Shown: in pieces, positions 52,222 through 62,139 of the stretch
Numbering within the stretch: the stretch's first letter is position 1
How the letters are laid out: the number at the start of each line of letters is the position of its first letter
Source: Microbacterium protaetiae
GTDB lineage: Bacteria > Actinomycetota > Actinomycetes > Actinomycetales > Microbacteriaceae
NCBI RefSeq assembly: GCF_004135285.1
Contig: NZ_CP035494.1
Span: 558,001-622,000 of the forward strand
Direction of reading: 5' to 3'
Length of the DNA stretch: 64,000 bases
Position numbers and translations under genes: made by a program
The notes under the pieces: generated by a model
What the model was told of the DNA's origin: nothing
Databases searched by the model: none
Seen by the model: only the letters and a program-made list of their open reading frames with translations

Positions 52222-52518
52222 CTAGCGAACGACGACCGCGAGCACGTCGCGGGCCGACAGCACGAGGAACTCGTCGGCCCCGAACTTGACCTCGGTCCCG
52301 CCGTACTTGCTGTACAGCACGCGGTCGCCGACGGCGACGTCGAGCGGAACGCGGTTGCCATTGTCATCGATGCGGCCGGGGCCCACGGCGATGACTTCGC
52401 CCTCCTGGGGCTTCTCCTTGGCGGTGTCGGGGATGACCAGGCCACTCGCGGTGGTCTGCTCGGCCTCGACCTGCTTGATGACGATGCGGTCCTCGAGCGG
52501 CTTGATGGAAACCGACAC
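52222..52518 (-). CDS. groES: co-chaperonin GroES
   Basis: A 98-residue Hsp10 that caps GroEL. It begins [20 protein letters not shown] with the mobile loop [20 protein letters not shown] and ends [15 protein letters not shown] start at 52518 is used. No groEL follows; in many actinobacteria one groEL copy is separate. Two CIRCE elements upstream indicate HrcA repression and heat induction. Confidence 0.97.
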   Translation of the reverse strand: MSVSIKPLEDRIVIKQVEAEQTTASGLVIPDTAKEKPQEGEVIAVGPGRIDDNGNRVPLDVAVGDRVLYSKYGGTEVKFGADEFLVLSARDVLAVVVR

Positions 52519-52553
52519 GGTCTACCTCTTCCTTCGTTGAGACTGAAGACTCG

Positions 52554-52580
52554 TTAGCACTCAGACATCGAGAGTGCTGA
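52554..52580. promoter_or_regulatory. CIRCE element 1
   Basis: TTAGCACTC-N9-GAGTGCTGA, one base from the consensus HrcA operator, 36 nt before groES. Confidence 0.93.
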
Positions 52581-52584
52581 CATC

Positions 52585-52614
52585 AGTTTAGGCAATGAAT
52601 TGGCACTCTCGCAA
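52585..52614 (-). promoter_or_regulatory. groES promoter
   Basis: On the minus strand TTGCGA (52614-52609) and TAAACT (52590-52585) are 18 bp apart. The -10 lies between the two CIRCE elements, and the -35 is inside the second. Confidence 0.7.
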
Positions 52615-52626
52615 CGCGAGTGCCAA
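52600..52626. promoter_or_regulatory. CIRCE element 2
   Basis: TTGGCACTC-N9-GAGTGCCAA is a perfect inverted repeat of CIRCE form. It also sits only 26 nt before the divergent methyltransferase gene, so HrcA could influence both directions. Confidence 0.9.
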
Positions 52627-52651
52627 CGAACCTCTCCCATACGCTGGGACG

Positions 52652-53842
52652 ATGCAGATGAGCGAGCTGACCGCACTGCTCACCCCCACCGGGCTGAGCC
52701 TGCTCGACACGCTCGATCCGGTCGTGTCGACGGCGGATGCCGCGCGCGCCGTCTCGCGGCTGCGCGCGGCCGGTCATTCCCCCGACCTCGTCTCGGCCGT
52801 CGTCGGCCAGGCGCACCTGCGCGCGAAGGCGGTCGCGAAGTTCGGCGACTTCGCCGGGCGGATGCTGTTCACCCGCGCGGGGCTGGAACAGGCCACCCGG
52901 CTGACTGTGGCCGCCCACCACGCTTCACGCATGCGCACCGCCGGAATCACGCGGGTCGCCGACCTCGGCTGTGGCATCGGCGGCGACGCTCTCGCCTTCG
53001 CTGCCGCGGGTCTTCAGGTTACGGCCGTCGACGCCGACGAGGTCACGGCGGCGATCGCCGCGTACAACCTGGCCGTGTTCGGCGACACCGTCACGGTGCG
53101 ACACGGCCGGGCCGAGGCATCCCTCCCCCACGACGTCGACGCGCTGTGGCTCGATCCGGCGCGACGTGCGGCCGGGCATCGCGAGACCCGGCGGGTGGGT
53201 CCCGACGACTACTCGCCGCCGCTCGGGTGGGCCTTCGAGGTCGCCGCGACGCTGCCCACCGGCATCAAACTCGGCCCGGGCCACGATCGGGACGCCCTGC
53301 CCGCCGACGCCGAGACGCAGTGGGTGAGCGCCGACGGCACCGTCGTCGAGCTCGTCGTGTGGACCGGCGCCCTCGCGCGCGACGGCGTGCGCCGCGCGGC
53401 GCTGCTGCTGCGCGGCGACAAGGTGCACGAGCTGACCGCCGCCGACGACGCACCCGACGCCGAGGTGCGCGAGCTGGGCGCCTACCTGCATGAGCCCGAT
53501 GGCGCCGTCATCCGCGCGCGGCTGGTGGGCACTCTCGCCCGGCAGCTCGAAGGGGGCATGCTCGATCCGCGCATCGCCTACATCACCGGGGATGCCGCGC
53601 TGACCAGCCCGTTCGTGCAGTCGTTCCGGGTGCGCGAGACGATGCCCGCGCACGCCAAGACCGTCAGTGCCGCGCTGCGCGCGCGGGGCATCGGCACCGT
53701 CGAGATAAAGAAGCGCGGCATGGATGTCGACCCGGCGGCGTTCCGCCGCAAGCTCGCGCTGCGCGGCGAGGGGTCGGCGACCCTGATCCTGACCCGGGTG
53801 GGCCAGCGTCACCTCGCCGTCCTCGCCGACCGGGTGCAGTGA
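52652..53842 (+). CDS. class I SAM-dependent methyltransferase with THUMP-like C-terminus
   Basis: A 396-residue protein. Motif I is VADLGCGIGGDALAFAAAG (~residues 102-120), followed by TAVDADEVTAAIAAYN and WLDPARR, the acidic/Pro motif. The C-terminal ~90 residues (SAALRARGIGTVEIKKRGMD) match the THUMP-like domain attached to this methyltransferase group. An RNA substrate is likely but not established. It starts at ATG 52652, with 52658 as an alternative. Confidence 0.88.
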   Translation: MQMSELTALLTPTGLSLLDTLDPVVSTADAARAVSRLRAAGHSPDLVSAVVGQAHLRAKAVAKFGDFAGRMLFTRAGLEQATRLTVAAHHASRMRTAGITRVADLGCGIGGDALAFAAAGLQVTAVDADEVTAAIAAYNLAVFGDTVTVRHGRAEASLPHDVDALWLDPARRAAGHRETRRVGPDDYSPPLGWAFEVAATLPTGIKLGPGHDRDALPADAETQWVSADGTVVELVVWTGALARDGVRRAALLLRGDKVHELTAADDAPDAEVRELGAYLHEPDGAVIRARLVGTLARQLEGGMLDPRIAYITGDAALTSPFVQSFRVRETMPAHAKTVSAALRARGIGTVEIKKRGMDVDPAAFRRKLALRGEGSATLILTRVGQRHLAVLADRVQ

Positions 53843-53845
53843 CGC

Positions 53846-54304
53846 TCAGCTGACCAGGTGCTGCTGGTGCGCAAGCCACAGCAGCCATCCGGCGCTGTAC
53901 AGCACCGACAGAATGCTCAGCGCCAGCGCCCAGCCGGCGACGACCCGGCTGTCCCACGGGCGGCGCAGCGCGACAATCGACACGATGGCCGCGGCGAGTC
54001 CGAGCGGGAACGTCCAGCCGACGAAGAACGACGCACCCAGGGCCATGACGGCAAGACCCAGCGCCCAGCCGCTCATTCCGTGCCGCACCCGGACCGGCGC
54101 CACCCACTCGGCGTCGGGCAGCGGGGGAAGGTCTTCGCTGGGGCCGACATCGGTCGCCGGCAGGTTGACGGGGGCGGTCGGCAGCCGCTGGAACCCGCCC
54201 TTGTGGGCACCGGGAAGTGCCGCATCACCCATACCGAGTTCGATCTCGGGCGACGCCGGCGAGGTCTCGATGTGCGGGGCTGCCTGTTCCTTCTCGTCGC
54301 TCAT
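53846..54304 (-). CDS. DUF4190-like small membrane protein
   Basis: A 152-residue protein with an acidic, Pro-rich cytoplasmic N-terminus (~1-75) and two or three membrane helices at the C-terminus ([40 protein letters not shown]), the DUF4190 pattern. It is last in the tsaD run, overlapping tsaD by 4 nt. Function is unknown. Confidence 0.8.
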   Translation of the reverse strand: MSDEKEQAAPHIETSPASPEIELGMGDAALPGAHKGGFQRLPTAPVNLPATDVGPSEDLPPLPDAEWVAPVRVRHGMSGWALGLAVMALGASFFVGWTFPLGLAAAIVSIVALRRPWDSRVVAGWALALSILSVLYSAGWLLWLAHQQHLVS

Positions 54305-55386
54305 CGCTGTGCCACCTGAATCTGCGTGACCGGCAGGGTCGAGTCGGCGCCGAACGCGAGAGTGGACGGCTCGCGTCCCGAAGCGATCAGCTGCGCGGCA
54401 AGTGCGGCGATCATCGCTCCGTTGTCAGTGCACAGCGACAGCGGCGGGATGCGCACCGTCACTCCGGCGTCCGCGGCGCGCGCAAGCGCGACATCCCGCA
54501 GTCGTCGGTTGGCGATGACCCCGCCTCCCAAAAGCAGCCGGGGCACATCGTGCCGCGCACAGGCGTCGAGGGCCTTGGTCACCAGCACATCGACGACCGC
54601 CTCGCGGAAGCTCGCTGCCACATCCCCGGTCGGCACTGCCTCGCCGGCCGCTTCGCGCTGTTCGATCCAGCGTGCGACGGCCGTCTTCAGCCCCGAGAAC
54701 GAGAAGTCGTAGCGGTGGCGATCGAGGTCAGAGGCCCGCGACAGCCCGCGCGGAAAGCGGATGGCCTGCGGATCACCGGATGCCGCCGCACGGTCGATCT
54801 CGGGGCCGCCGGGGTAGGGCAGCCCGAGAATGCGGGCGACCTTGTCGAAGGCTTCGCCGGCTGCGTCGTCCATCGTCTCGCCGAGCAGTTCGACGTCGGT
54901 GGTCACATCGCGCACGAGCAGCAGCGAGGTGTGCCCACCCGAGACGAGCAGCGCGACGGTCGGATACTCCAGGGGCCCCGCTTCGGTGTCGAGGATGTCG
55001 GCGGCGATGTGCCCGACGAGGTGGTTCACGGCATACAGCGGCTTCTCGAGCGAGACGGCGAGCGCCTTGGCGGCCCCGACGCCGACCATGAGGGCTCCGG
55101 CAAGGCCTGGGCCGCTGGTCACGGCCACCGCGTCGAGATCGCTCAGCGGCAGCGGGCCGGGCAGCCCGAGGTTCGCACCGGCCTCGGCCAGCGCCGCCTC
55201 GATCGAGGGCTGCAGCGCCTCGAGGTGCGCACGCGCGGCGACCTCGGGGATCACCCCGCCGTAGCGCGCGTGCTGCTCCATGCTGCTGGCGATGGTGTTT
55301 GAAAGCAGCGTGCGGCCGCGCACGATGCCGATGCCGGTCTCGTCACAGCTGGTCTCGATGCCCAGAACAAGCGGTTCGCGGGTCAT
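54301..55386 (-). CDS. tsaD: tRNA N6-threonylcarbamoyladenosine synthase TsaD
   Basis: A 361-residue ASKHA-fold enzyme transferring the threonylcarbamoyl group to A37 of ANN-decoding tRNAs. [13 protein letters not shown] at the N-terminus, the metal-binding HxxxH in VNHLVGHIA, and [12 protein letters not shown] are present. It works with TsaB and TsaE, encoded 1-2 kb upstream in the same run, and threonylcarbamoyl-AMP made by TsaC elsewhere. It overlaps rimI by 4 nt. Confidence 0.97.
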   Translation of the reverse strand: MTREPLVLGIETSCDETGIGIVRGRTLLSNTIASSMEQHARYGGVIPEVAARAHLEALQPSIEAALAEAGANLGLPGPLPLSDLDAVAVTSGPGLAGALMVGVGAAKALAVSLEKPLYAVNHLVGHIAADILDTEAGPLEYPTVALLVSGGHTSLLLVRDVTTDVELLGETMDDAAGEAFDKVARILGLPYPGGPEIDRAAASGDPQAIRFPRGLSRASDLDRHRYDFSFSGLKTAVARWIEQREAAGEAVPTGDVAASFREAVVDVLVTKALDACARHDVPRLLLGGGVIANRRLRDVALARAADAGVTVRIPPLSLCTDNGAMIAALAAQLIASGREPSTLAFGADSTLPVTQIQVAQR

Positions 55387-56066
55387 TGCGCCGATCCTTC
55401 CGGCCGTGCGGCGTTCCGTTCCGGCCGTTCGGCGTTCCGTTCCGGACGTGCGGCGTTCAGGTCCGGCCGTGCGGCGTTCAGAACTCCTCGAGTTTCGGCC
55501 CGCACGGCCGATTCCGACCTGTTTTCGGCCGTCTGCGTCGATTCTGGCTGAGTTTTGAACGCCGGGGCGACGTCACTTCGGCGCAAGTCGGCCTGCATCA
55601 CGATGGCATCGACGTCGTCGGGCTGGTAATACCGCGGCCGGCGGCCGACCTCGTGAAAGCCTTCCGAGACATACAGCGCCTGCGCGACCGGGTTGTCGGC
55701 GCGCACCTCGAGGAACAGGTCGCGCACCCCGCGGCGATATGCCTCGGCGATCAGCTCGAGAAGCAGCATCCGTCCCCAGCCGTTGCCTCGGGATGCCGCC
55801 GCCACCGCTATCGTCTGCACGTCGCCGTCACGCGAGCCGGCCACCGCGCGCAGGCCTGCGTAGCCGACGAGGGCGCCATCGTGCTCGAGCACGAGGTAGC
55901 GACCGTGCGGTGAGACGAGTTCGTCGCGCATGGTGCGCACGCCCCAGGCGTCGGTGGGAAACGATGCGCGCTCGAGCGCCATGATCGCGTCGAGGTCGTC
56001 GAGTGTCGCGGTGCGCAGTGTGACGGGCACGGCCGCCTCGTTCTTCGGCGCGTCCGCCCCGCTCAC
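55383..56066 (-). CDS. rimI: RimI-type acetyltransferase with repetitive C-terminal extension
   Basis: A 227-residue protein. Residues ~12-155 form the GNAT fold ([20 protein letters not shown] with the acetyl-CoA loop, then [21 protein letters not shown]) and resemble ribosomal-protein-S18 acetyltransferase RimI, usually ~150 residues. The extra ~67 residues begin AFKTQPES and end in tandem N-A-A-R-P-E-R heptapeptides. The DNA of the extension contains a palindromic element (55473-55563) and GC-rich tandem copies, so it probably arose by repeat insertion just before the stop. Coupled to tsaB and tsaD by 4-nt overlaps. Confidence 0.92.
   Translation of the reverse strand: MSGADAPKNEAAVPVTLRTATLDDLDAIMALERASFPTDAWGVRTMRDELVSPHGRYLVLEHDGALVGYAGLRAVAGSRDGDVQTIAVAAASRGNGWGRMLLLELIAEAYRRGVRDLFLEVRADNPVAQALYVSEGFHEVGRRPRYYQPDDVDAIVMQADLRRSDVAPAFKTQPESTQTAENRSESAVRAETRGVLNAARPDLNAARPERNAERPERNAARPEGSAQ
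55473..55563. repeat. palindromic element inside rimI
   Basis: GGCGTTCAGAACTC (55473-55486) and GAGTTTTGAACGCC (55550-55563) are inverted repeats matching at 13 of 14 positions. The right end, GGCTGAGTTTTGAACGCC, recurs at 57553-57570. It encodes part of the RimI C-terminal extension in frame. Confidence 0.75.
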
Positions 56067-56806
56067 AGGCCGACCTTCTTGCGTGGGGCCGGCACTGCCA
56101 CATCGGGTGAGCGCAGATAGAGAGCGTCGTGCGGGCCGATCTCGCGCCCCGCGGCCAGCGCCCGTGCGGCGGCGAGCGCGAGAATCGCGCCCGACACGGC
56201 GTGGGCGCCACGCCGCTCGGCGCCGGCGTCGGCGAGCACGGCGTCGATTTCGTCGCGGTGTGCCAGGGCCGGACCGCTCGTGCGCACCGGAAGCCCGTCG
56301 TCGTCGATGCCGTCGTAGACGGAGTACGCATACTCGCGGCGGCGCGCGTCGGTGACGATCGCGAACCGCACGGGCGCGGCATCCGTCAGCGCATCGTGCA
56401 GCAGGTGCTCGAGCGCTATCGCGTCGTGGCTGATGACCGGAACGACCGGGATGCCGCGGCCCAGCGCGAACGCGCGCGCGGCGGCGATGCCGATGCGCAG
56501 GCCGGTGAAGGGGCCCGGGCCCATGCCCGCGGCCACGTGCGAGATGCCCTCCCGGTGGGAAATTCCATATGGAATTTGCGAGACCACATCATTTTGCCGG
56601 CGGTTTGATGTGGGCTGGGCGGTTTGATGTGGGCTGGAGGCCCCGACGGGATGCTGCGACCCACCCGCCGTGACCTGCTGCAGCAGCGTGCCGATCACCT
56701 CGGCGTGGGCGAGCGGGTCGGGGCTGTCTGCCTGCGCGCAGACGACGCCGTCATCCTCGATGACGGCCACGGTGGTGCCGAGCGAGGTGTCGATGCCGAG
56801 GATCAC
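56063..56806 (-). CDS. tsaB: TsaB with an in-frame inserted segment
   Basis: A 247-residue partner of TsaD in t6A synthesis. VILGIDTSLGTTVAVIEDDG at the N-terminus and VAAGMGPGPFTGLRIGIAAA are the TsaB core. Between LLQQVTAGG and ISHVAAGMG lie about 38 extra residues (SQHPVGASSPHQTAQPTSNR then RQNDVVSQIPYGISHREG) with no counterpart in the family. They coincide with an AT-rich palindromic element at 56557-56637. The frame is intact, so the gene is probably functional with a surface insert. GTG 56806 is the likely start, though GGAAGG is very close to it. Confidence 0.92.
   Translation of the reverse strand: MILGIDTSLGTTVAVIEDDGVVCAQADSPDPLAHAEVIGTLLQQVTAGGSQHPVGASSPHQTAQPTSNRRQNDVVSQIPYGISHREGISHVAAGMGPGPFTGLRIGIAAARAFALGRGIPVVPVISHDAIALEHLLHDALTDAAPVRFAIVTDARRREYAYSVYDGIDDDGLPVRTSGPALAHRDEIDAVLADAGAERRGAHAVSGAILALAAARALAAGREIGPHDALYLRSPDVAVPAPRKKVGL
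56557..56637. repeat. AT-rich palindromic element inside tsaB
   Basis: Holds AAATTCCATATGGAATTT (56560-56577), then CCACATCA (56584-56591) paired with TGATGTGG (56606-56613), then a second copy of GGCGGTTTGATGTGGGCTGG. In reverse complement it matches 60098-60159 over its length (CAGCCCACATCAAA, ATGTGG, AAATTCCATATGGAATTTCC). Confidence 0.85.
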
Positions 56807-56920
56807 GCCTTCCAGCGTAATAGCGAGCGATCGACAACAGCCTGAGGGGCGGTGGCGGCGGCGCACGCCCGGCCTCACTCGGGCAGCGCGCCGGGCGTCG
56901 GCAGGCGCGGCCCCGGCCGA

Positions 56921-56980
56921 CCTCACGCCCCGCGGCGCCGCCTCACGCCCCGCGGCGCCGCCTCACGCCCCGCGGCGTGA
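56921..56980. repeat. 20-bp tandem triplication at the tsaE 3' end
   Basis: CCTCACGCCCCGCGGCGCCG occurs at 56921-56940 and 56941-56960, with a third copy to 56980 differing in two bases. The third copy contains the tsaE stop codon. Confidence 0.9.
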
Positions 56981-57469
56981 CACCGTCACCACGCGCGGGT
57001 CGGGGGCATCCTGGTCTTCGGGGTCCCAGTCGGGCAGCGCGCACGCCGAGTCGGAGCCGTGCCCCCCGGTCGCGCGCTCGAGCTCGACCTCCCACCATCG
57101 CTCCCGCAGCCCTTCGGCCATCCCGCGTCCCCACTCGACGACCACGACCGAGCGGTCAACGTCGATGTCGAGGTCGTCCAGTTCGAGCGCCGAACCGAGC
57201 CGGTACGCATCGGCGTGCACGAGCGGCGCGCCGCCGACCAGCGATGGGTGCGTCCGCGCGATCACGAACGTCGGGCTCTGCACCGGCCCGCGCACACCCA
57301 GACCTTCGGCGATTCCCCGGGTCAGCGTGGTTTTTCCCGCTCCGAGCGGACCGGTCAGCACGACGAGGTCGCCGGCCCGCAGCATCCCGCCCATGCGGCG
57401 CCCGAGGTCTTCCATCTCGCTCGCCGAGGCGATCTCGTAGCGTCCGACCATGGCGTCCAGACCGGTCAT
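56963..57469 (-). CDS. tsaE: TsaE ATPase of the t6A pathway
   Basis: A 168-residue P-loop ATPase needed for TsaBD turnover. Walker A is LTGPLGAGKTTL (~residues 40-51). SPTFVIARTHP, VHADAYRL and VVVEWGRG are the remaining TsaE motifs. ATG 57469 is chosen because GGAGAGG precedes it; the frame is open further upstream through repeat DNA. It lies between alr and tsaB. Confidence 0.95.
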   Translation of the reverse strand: MTGLDAMVGRYEIASASEMEDLGRRMGGMLRAGDLVVLTGPLGAGKTTLTRGIAEGLGVRGPVQSPTFVIARTHPSLVGGAPLVHADAYRLGSALELDDLDIDVDRSVVVVEWGRGMAEGLRERWWEVELERATGGHGSDSACALPDWDPEDQDAPDPRVVTVSRRGA

Positions 57470-57484
57470 CGCCTCTCCCCCACC

Positions 57485-57570
57485 CAAAACGCAGCCCATT
57501 CGTGCCCGCAGCGCCCGATAAGCGCCGAATACGGGCCGCAAGCGCACGGAAAGGCTGAGTTTTGAACGCC
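57485..57570. repeat. palindromic element between alr and tsaE
   Basis: CAAAACGCAGCC (57485-57496) pairs with GGCTGAGTTTTG (57553-57564), 11 of 12 positions. Its right end shares the 18-mer GGCTGAGTTTTGAACGCC with the element in rimI (55546-55563) in the same orientation. Confidence 0.7.
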
Positions 57571-57587
57571 TCCGCGCCCGCACCCGC

Positions 57588-58712
57588 TCATGCCCCCGCC
57601 TCCCGCCGATGCACGCGCGGGCCGATGCGCGTCACGATCTCGTAATTGATGGTGGATGCCGCATCCGCCCACTCTTCGGCCCCGGGCACGCCCATACTAG
57701 GGTCGCCGAACAGCACGACCTCGTCGCCGACCTGCACCGGCGCATTGCCGACGTCGACCACGAACTGGTCCATCGCGATACGTCCCGACACGCGAAACCG
57801 CCGCCCTGTGATCACGACCGGGCCCGCCCCCGACGCCTGACGCGGCACGCCGTCGGCGTAGCCGGCCGGCACCAGCGCGAGGGTCGTCTCGCGGTCGGTG
57901 CGGTATGCGTATCCGTATGACACCCCGTGCCCGGCCGGCACCCGCCGCACCGCTGCCACCGCGGCGCGCACCGTCATCGCCGGGCGCAGCCCCAACTCGG
58001 CGGGGCTGCGATCGTCGAACGGCGAGAGCCCATAGATCCCCAGGCCGAGCCGCACACAGTCCAGCCGAGTCTCGGGCAGGTCGATCGCCGCCGCTGTGGC
58101 GGCGAGGTGCCGCAGTCGCGGAGCGAGTCCAGCGTGGGATGCCGCAGCCTGCGCCTCGTCGAACCGCGCCAGCGCCGCCCGGTCGTCGTCGGGCGACGCG
58201 TTGGAGAGATGGCTGAAAAGGCCCGTCACCCGCAACCGGCCGATGCGTTCGAGCCGGGCGGCCTCGGCGAACACGCGGCCGAACTCGGCGGGGGCTATCC
58301 CATTGCGTCCGAGCCCGGTCTCGACCTTCAGGTGCACGCCCACCGAGCGATCGGCGGATGCCGCGGCCGCGGCCTGCTGCAGCTGCTCCATGCTGGAGAT
58401 CCCCAGCTCGATGCCGGAGGCGACCGCCTCATCGAACGAGGTTCCGGGCGCGTGCAGCCAGGCGAGAATCGGCGCATCGATACCGCCGCGGCGCAGCTGC
58501 AGCGCCTCGGTCAGGTCGGTGACGCCGAGCCGGGTGGCCCCGCCGGCCAGCGCGGCCGCCGCCGCGCGCACGGCCCCGTGCCCGTAGCCGTCGGCCTTGA
58601 CCACCGCCATCACATCGACCCCGACCAGCGCGCGCAGGTGCCGCACATTCTCGGTGATGGCGCGCGTATCGATGATGGCCTCGCGCAGCACGCCGGGGGC
58701 GAGCCGACTCAT
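57588..58712 (-). CDS. alr: alanine racemase
   Basis: A 374-residue PLP enzyme making D-alanine for peptidoglycan. Lys39 in VVKADGYGHG carries PLP. The opposite-face Tyr is in VSYGYAYRTD, and the C-terminal Greek-key domain includes GRIAMDQFVVDV. ATG 58712 overlaps the acpS stop (ATGA); the frame remains open upstream across acpS but that is not coding. Confidence 0.97.
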   Translation of the reverse strand: MSRLAPGVLREAIIDTRAITENVRHLRALVGVDVMAVVKADGYGHGAVRAAAAALAGGATRLGVTDLTEALQLRRGGIDAPILAWLHAPGTSFDEAVASGIELGISSMEQLQQAAAAASADRSVGVHLKVETGLGRNGIAPAEFGRVFAEAARLERIGRLRVTGLFSHLSNASPDDDRAALARFDEAQAAASHAGLAPRLRHLAATAAAIDLPETRLDCVRLGLGIYGLSPFDDRSPAELGLRPAMTVRAAVAAVRRVPAGHGVSYGYAYRTDRETTLALVPAGYADGVPRQASGAGPVVITGRRFRVSGRIAMDQFVVDVGNAPVQVGDEVVLFGDPSMGVPGAEEWADAASTINYEIVTRIGPRVHRREAGA

Positions 58713-59107
58713 GCGACGCCGCCTACGCTCCCGGCGGCATCCTCGCCCACCGATATGCCCGTCTCCGCGATGACGTACGCGATCGCCAGACCGGCATCGT
58801 GCGACATCGACAGGTGCAACGTCTCGATGCCCCGCGCCGCCACGACCTCGGCCGTCGAGCCGGTCAGCGAGAACCACGGCCTGCCCGATGCTTCCGGCAC
58901 GATCTCGATCTCGGTCCAGTGCACGCCGTCCGACCCGCCGAGCGCCTTGATGAGGGCCTCTTTCGCGGCGTAACGCGCCGCGAGTGAGCGGGCCGCGAGC
59001 GGCCTTTCTGCAGGTGCGAACAGGCGCGGAAGCAGCCGCGGCGTGCGCGCGATGGTGCGCTCGAACCGCGGGATGTCGACCAGGTCGACGCCGATCCCGA
59101 CGATCAT
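58709..59107 (-). CDS. acpS: holo-[acyl-carrier-protein] synthase
   Basis: A 132-residue phosphopantetheinyl transferase that activates acyl carrier protein. Diagnostic VGIGVDLVDIPRFER with the Mg-binding Asp and RYAAKEALIKALGG with the Glu/Lys pair. ATG 59107 follows GGGGAG. It is first in the acpS-alr-tsaE run. Confidence 0.95.
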   Translation of the reverse strand: MIVGIGVDLVDIPRFERTIARTPRLLPRLFAPAERPLAARSLAARYAAKEALIKALGGSDGVHWTEIEIVPEASGRPWFSLTGSTAEVVAARGIETLHLSMSHDAGLAIAYVIAETGISVGEDAAGSVGGVA

Positions 59108-59250
59108 CCGCACTCCCCTCGCGCCCTTCGACTTTAGCGTGCACGGGATCCCGCCCCGTGCCGCCATGATGGAAGGGAACCGAATGCGCGTCGGCGACAG
59201 CGGCGAGCGCGCCGCGCCCGGCGCCGGAGACACCCCAGCGAAAGGCCACC

Positions 59251-59862
59251 ATGACCGACAACTCCTCGTTCAGCGAACTCTTCGGCGACGTGCGCCTCAT
59301 GGCGATCCTGCGCGGCATGGGCGTCGAGCGCAGCCTCGCCGTCGCCACCACGGCGTGGGACCTCGGCATCACCGCCGTCGAGGTGCCGGTGCAGACCCCG
59401 GCCGACGTCGAGGCTCTCCGCGTCGTCGCCGAGGCTGCGGCATCCCGTGGTCTGCAGGTCGGCGCCGGAACCGTTGTCACCCCCGAGCACGTGCGGCAGG
59501 CGAAAGACGCCGGCGCCGCCTTCACCGTGAGCCCCGGGTTCGACGTCGAGATCGTGCGCGCCTCGCATGCGGCGGGCATGCCCGCGCTGCCCGGCGTCGC
59601 CACGCCCGGCGAGGTGCAGCAGGCTGTCAAAGAGGGGCTCAGCTGGCTGAAGGCGTTTCCCGCGTCGCTGTTGGGCACGGGATGGTTCGGCGCGATCCGC
59701 GGCCCATTCCCGCAGGTGACGTTCGTGGCCACCGGAGGAATGGATGCCGCATCCGCGCCGGCCTTCCTGCAGGCGGGCGTGCGGGTCGTCGCCGTCGGCT
59801 CGGCGCTCGAAGACCCGGCGCAACTGCCCGCGCTCGCGCAGCTGCTTGCCGCCCAGGGCTGA
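59251..59862 (+). CDS. eda: KDPG/KHG aldolase
   Basis: A 203-residue class I aldolase cleaving 2-keto-3-deoxy-6-phosphogluconate or 4-hydroxy-2-oxoglutarate. The catalytic Glu is in AVEVPVQTP, the AGTVVT strand is present, and the Schiff-base Lys is in WLKAFPAS. GGMD and the C-terminal VGSALEDP complete the phosphate site. No edd or other Entner-Doudoroff gene is adjacent, so it may serve sugar-acid catabolism. Confidence 0.93.
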   Translation: MTDNSSFSELFGDVRLMAILRGMGVERSLAVATTAWDLGITAVEVPVQTPADVEALRVVAEAAASRGLQVGAGTVVTPEHVRQAKDAGAAFTVSPGFDVEIVRASHAAGMPALPGVATPGEVQQAVKEGLSWLKAFPASLLGTGWFGAIRGPFPQVTFVATGGMDAASAPAFLQAGVRVVAVGSALEDPAQLPALAQLLAAQG

Positions 59863-59971
59863 CCCGCGCCGCGGGTCGCGGCGGCGCATCAGGCCGCCGG
59901 TCGCGGCGGCGAGCAACCCGGCTCAGACACCCGCGCGGGAGCGGCACCGCCCTGCCGCGCTGTCGCCGGAT

Positions 59972-60026
59972 CGCGCCCGGCCCGCGCCCGGCCCGCGGCC
60001 GGCCCGCGCCCGGCCCGCGCCCGGCC
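59972..60026. repeat. 11-bp tandem repeat, five copies
   Basis: CGCGCCCGGCC repeats five times with one C-to-G change in the third unit. It lies in the 342-nt gap 59863-60204 between the convergent eda and glmS genes, which has no other gene. Confidence 0.85.
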
Positions 60027-60102
60027 CGCGGCATCCCGCGCCTGCACCTCGCCACCGCGTCTGCACCATGCCAGCGCGCCCGCCCACACCAATTTTCCCA
60101 GC

Positions 60103-60159
60103 CCACATCAAATTTCCGGAAAATTCATGTGGCCTGGGAAATTCCATATGGAATTTCCC
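60103..60159. repeat. AT-rich double palindrome downstream of glmS
   Basis: Two adjacent palindromes: a 30-bp one at 60103-60132 with CCACAT/ATGTGG ends centred on TTTCCGGAAA, and a perfect 24-bp one at 60136-60159 centred on CCATATGG. It is the sister copy of the element in tsaB and very AT-rich against its surroundings. As it starts 45 nt beyond the glmS stop, it may also terminate glmS. Confidence 0.88.
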
Positions 60160-60204
60160 GCCGAGCGACACCGACCCGCCCCGAAACACCCGGGGCCGAC
60201 CGCG

Positions 60205-62058
<1,854 letters not shown>

Positions 62059-62104
62059 GGGGTCAATCGTACGGAGAGGTGATTGCTAGGGATCTGAACA
62101 AAGC

Positions 62105-62135
62105 GGTGGGATGCCGCAGCCCGCGGCATCCCACC
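62105..62135 (-). terminator. coaA terminator
   Basis: GGTGGGATGCCGC and GCGGCATCCCACC form a perfect 13-bp stem with loop AGCCC, five bases beyond the coaA stop. Confidence 0.9.
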
Positions 62136-62139
62136 CACG

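Noticed and set aside
62059..62139. glmS riboswitch or ribozyme upstream of or around glmS
   Set aside because: The glmS leader is on the other side of this gap, is very short, and shows no conserved ribozyme core; the only structure here is the coaA terminator.
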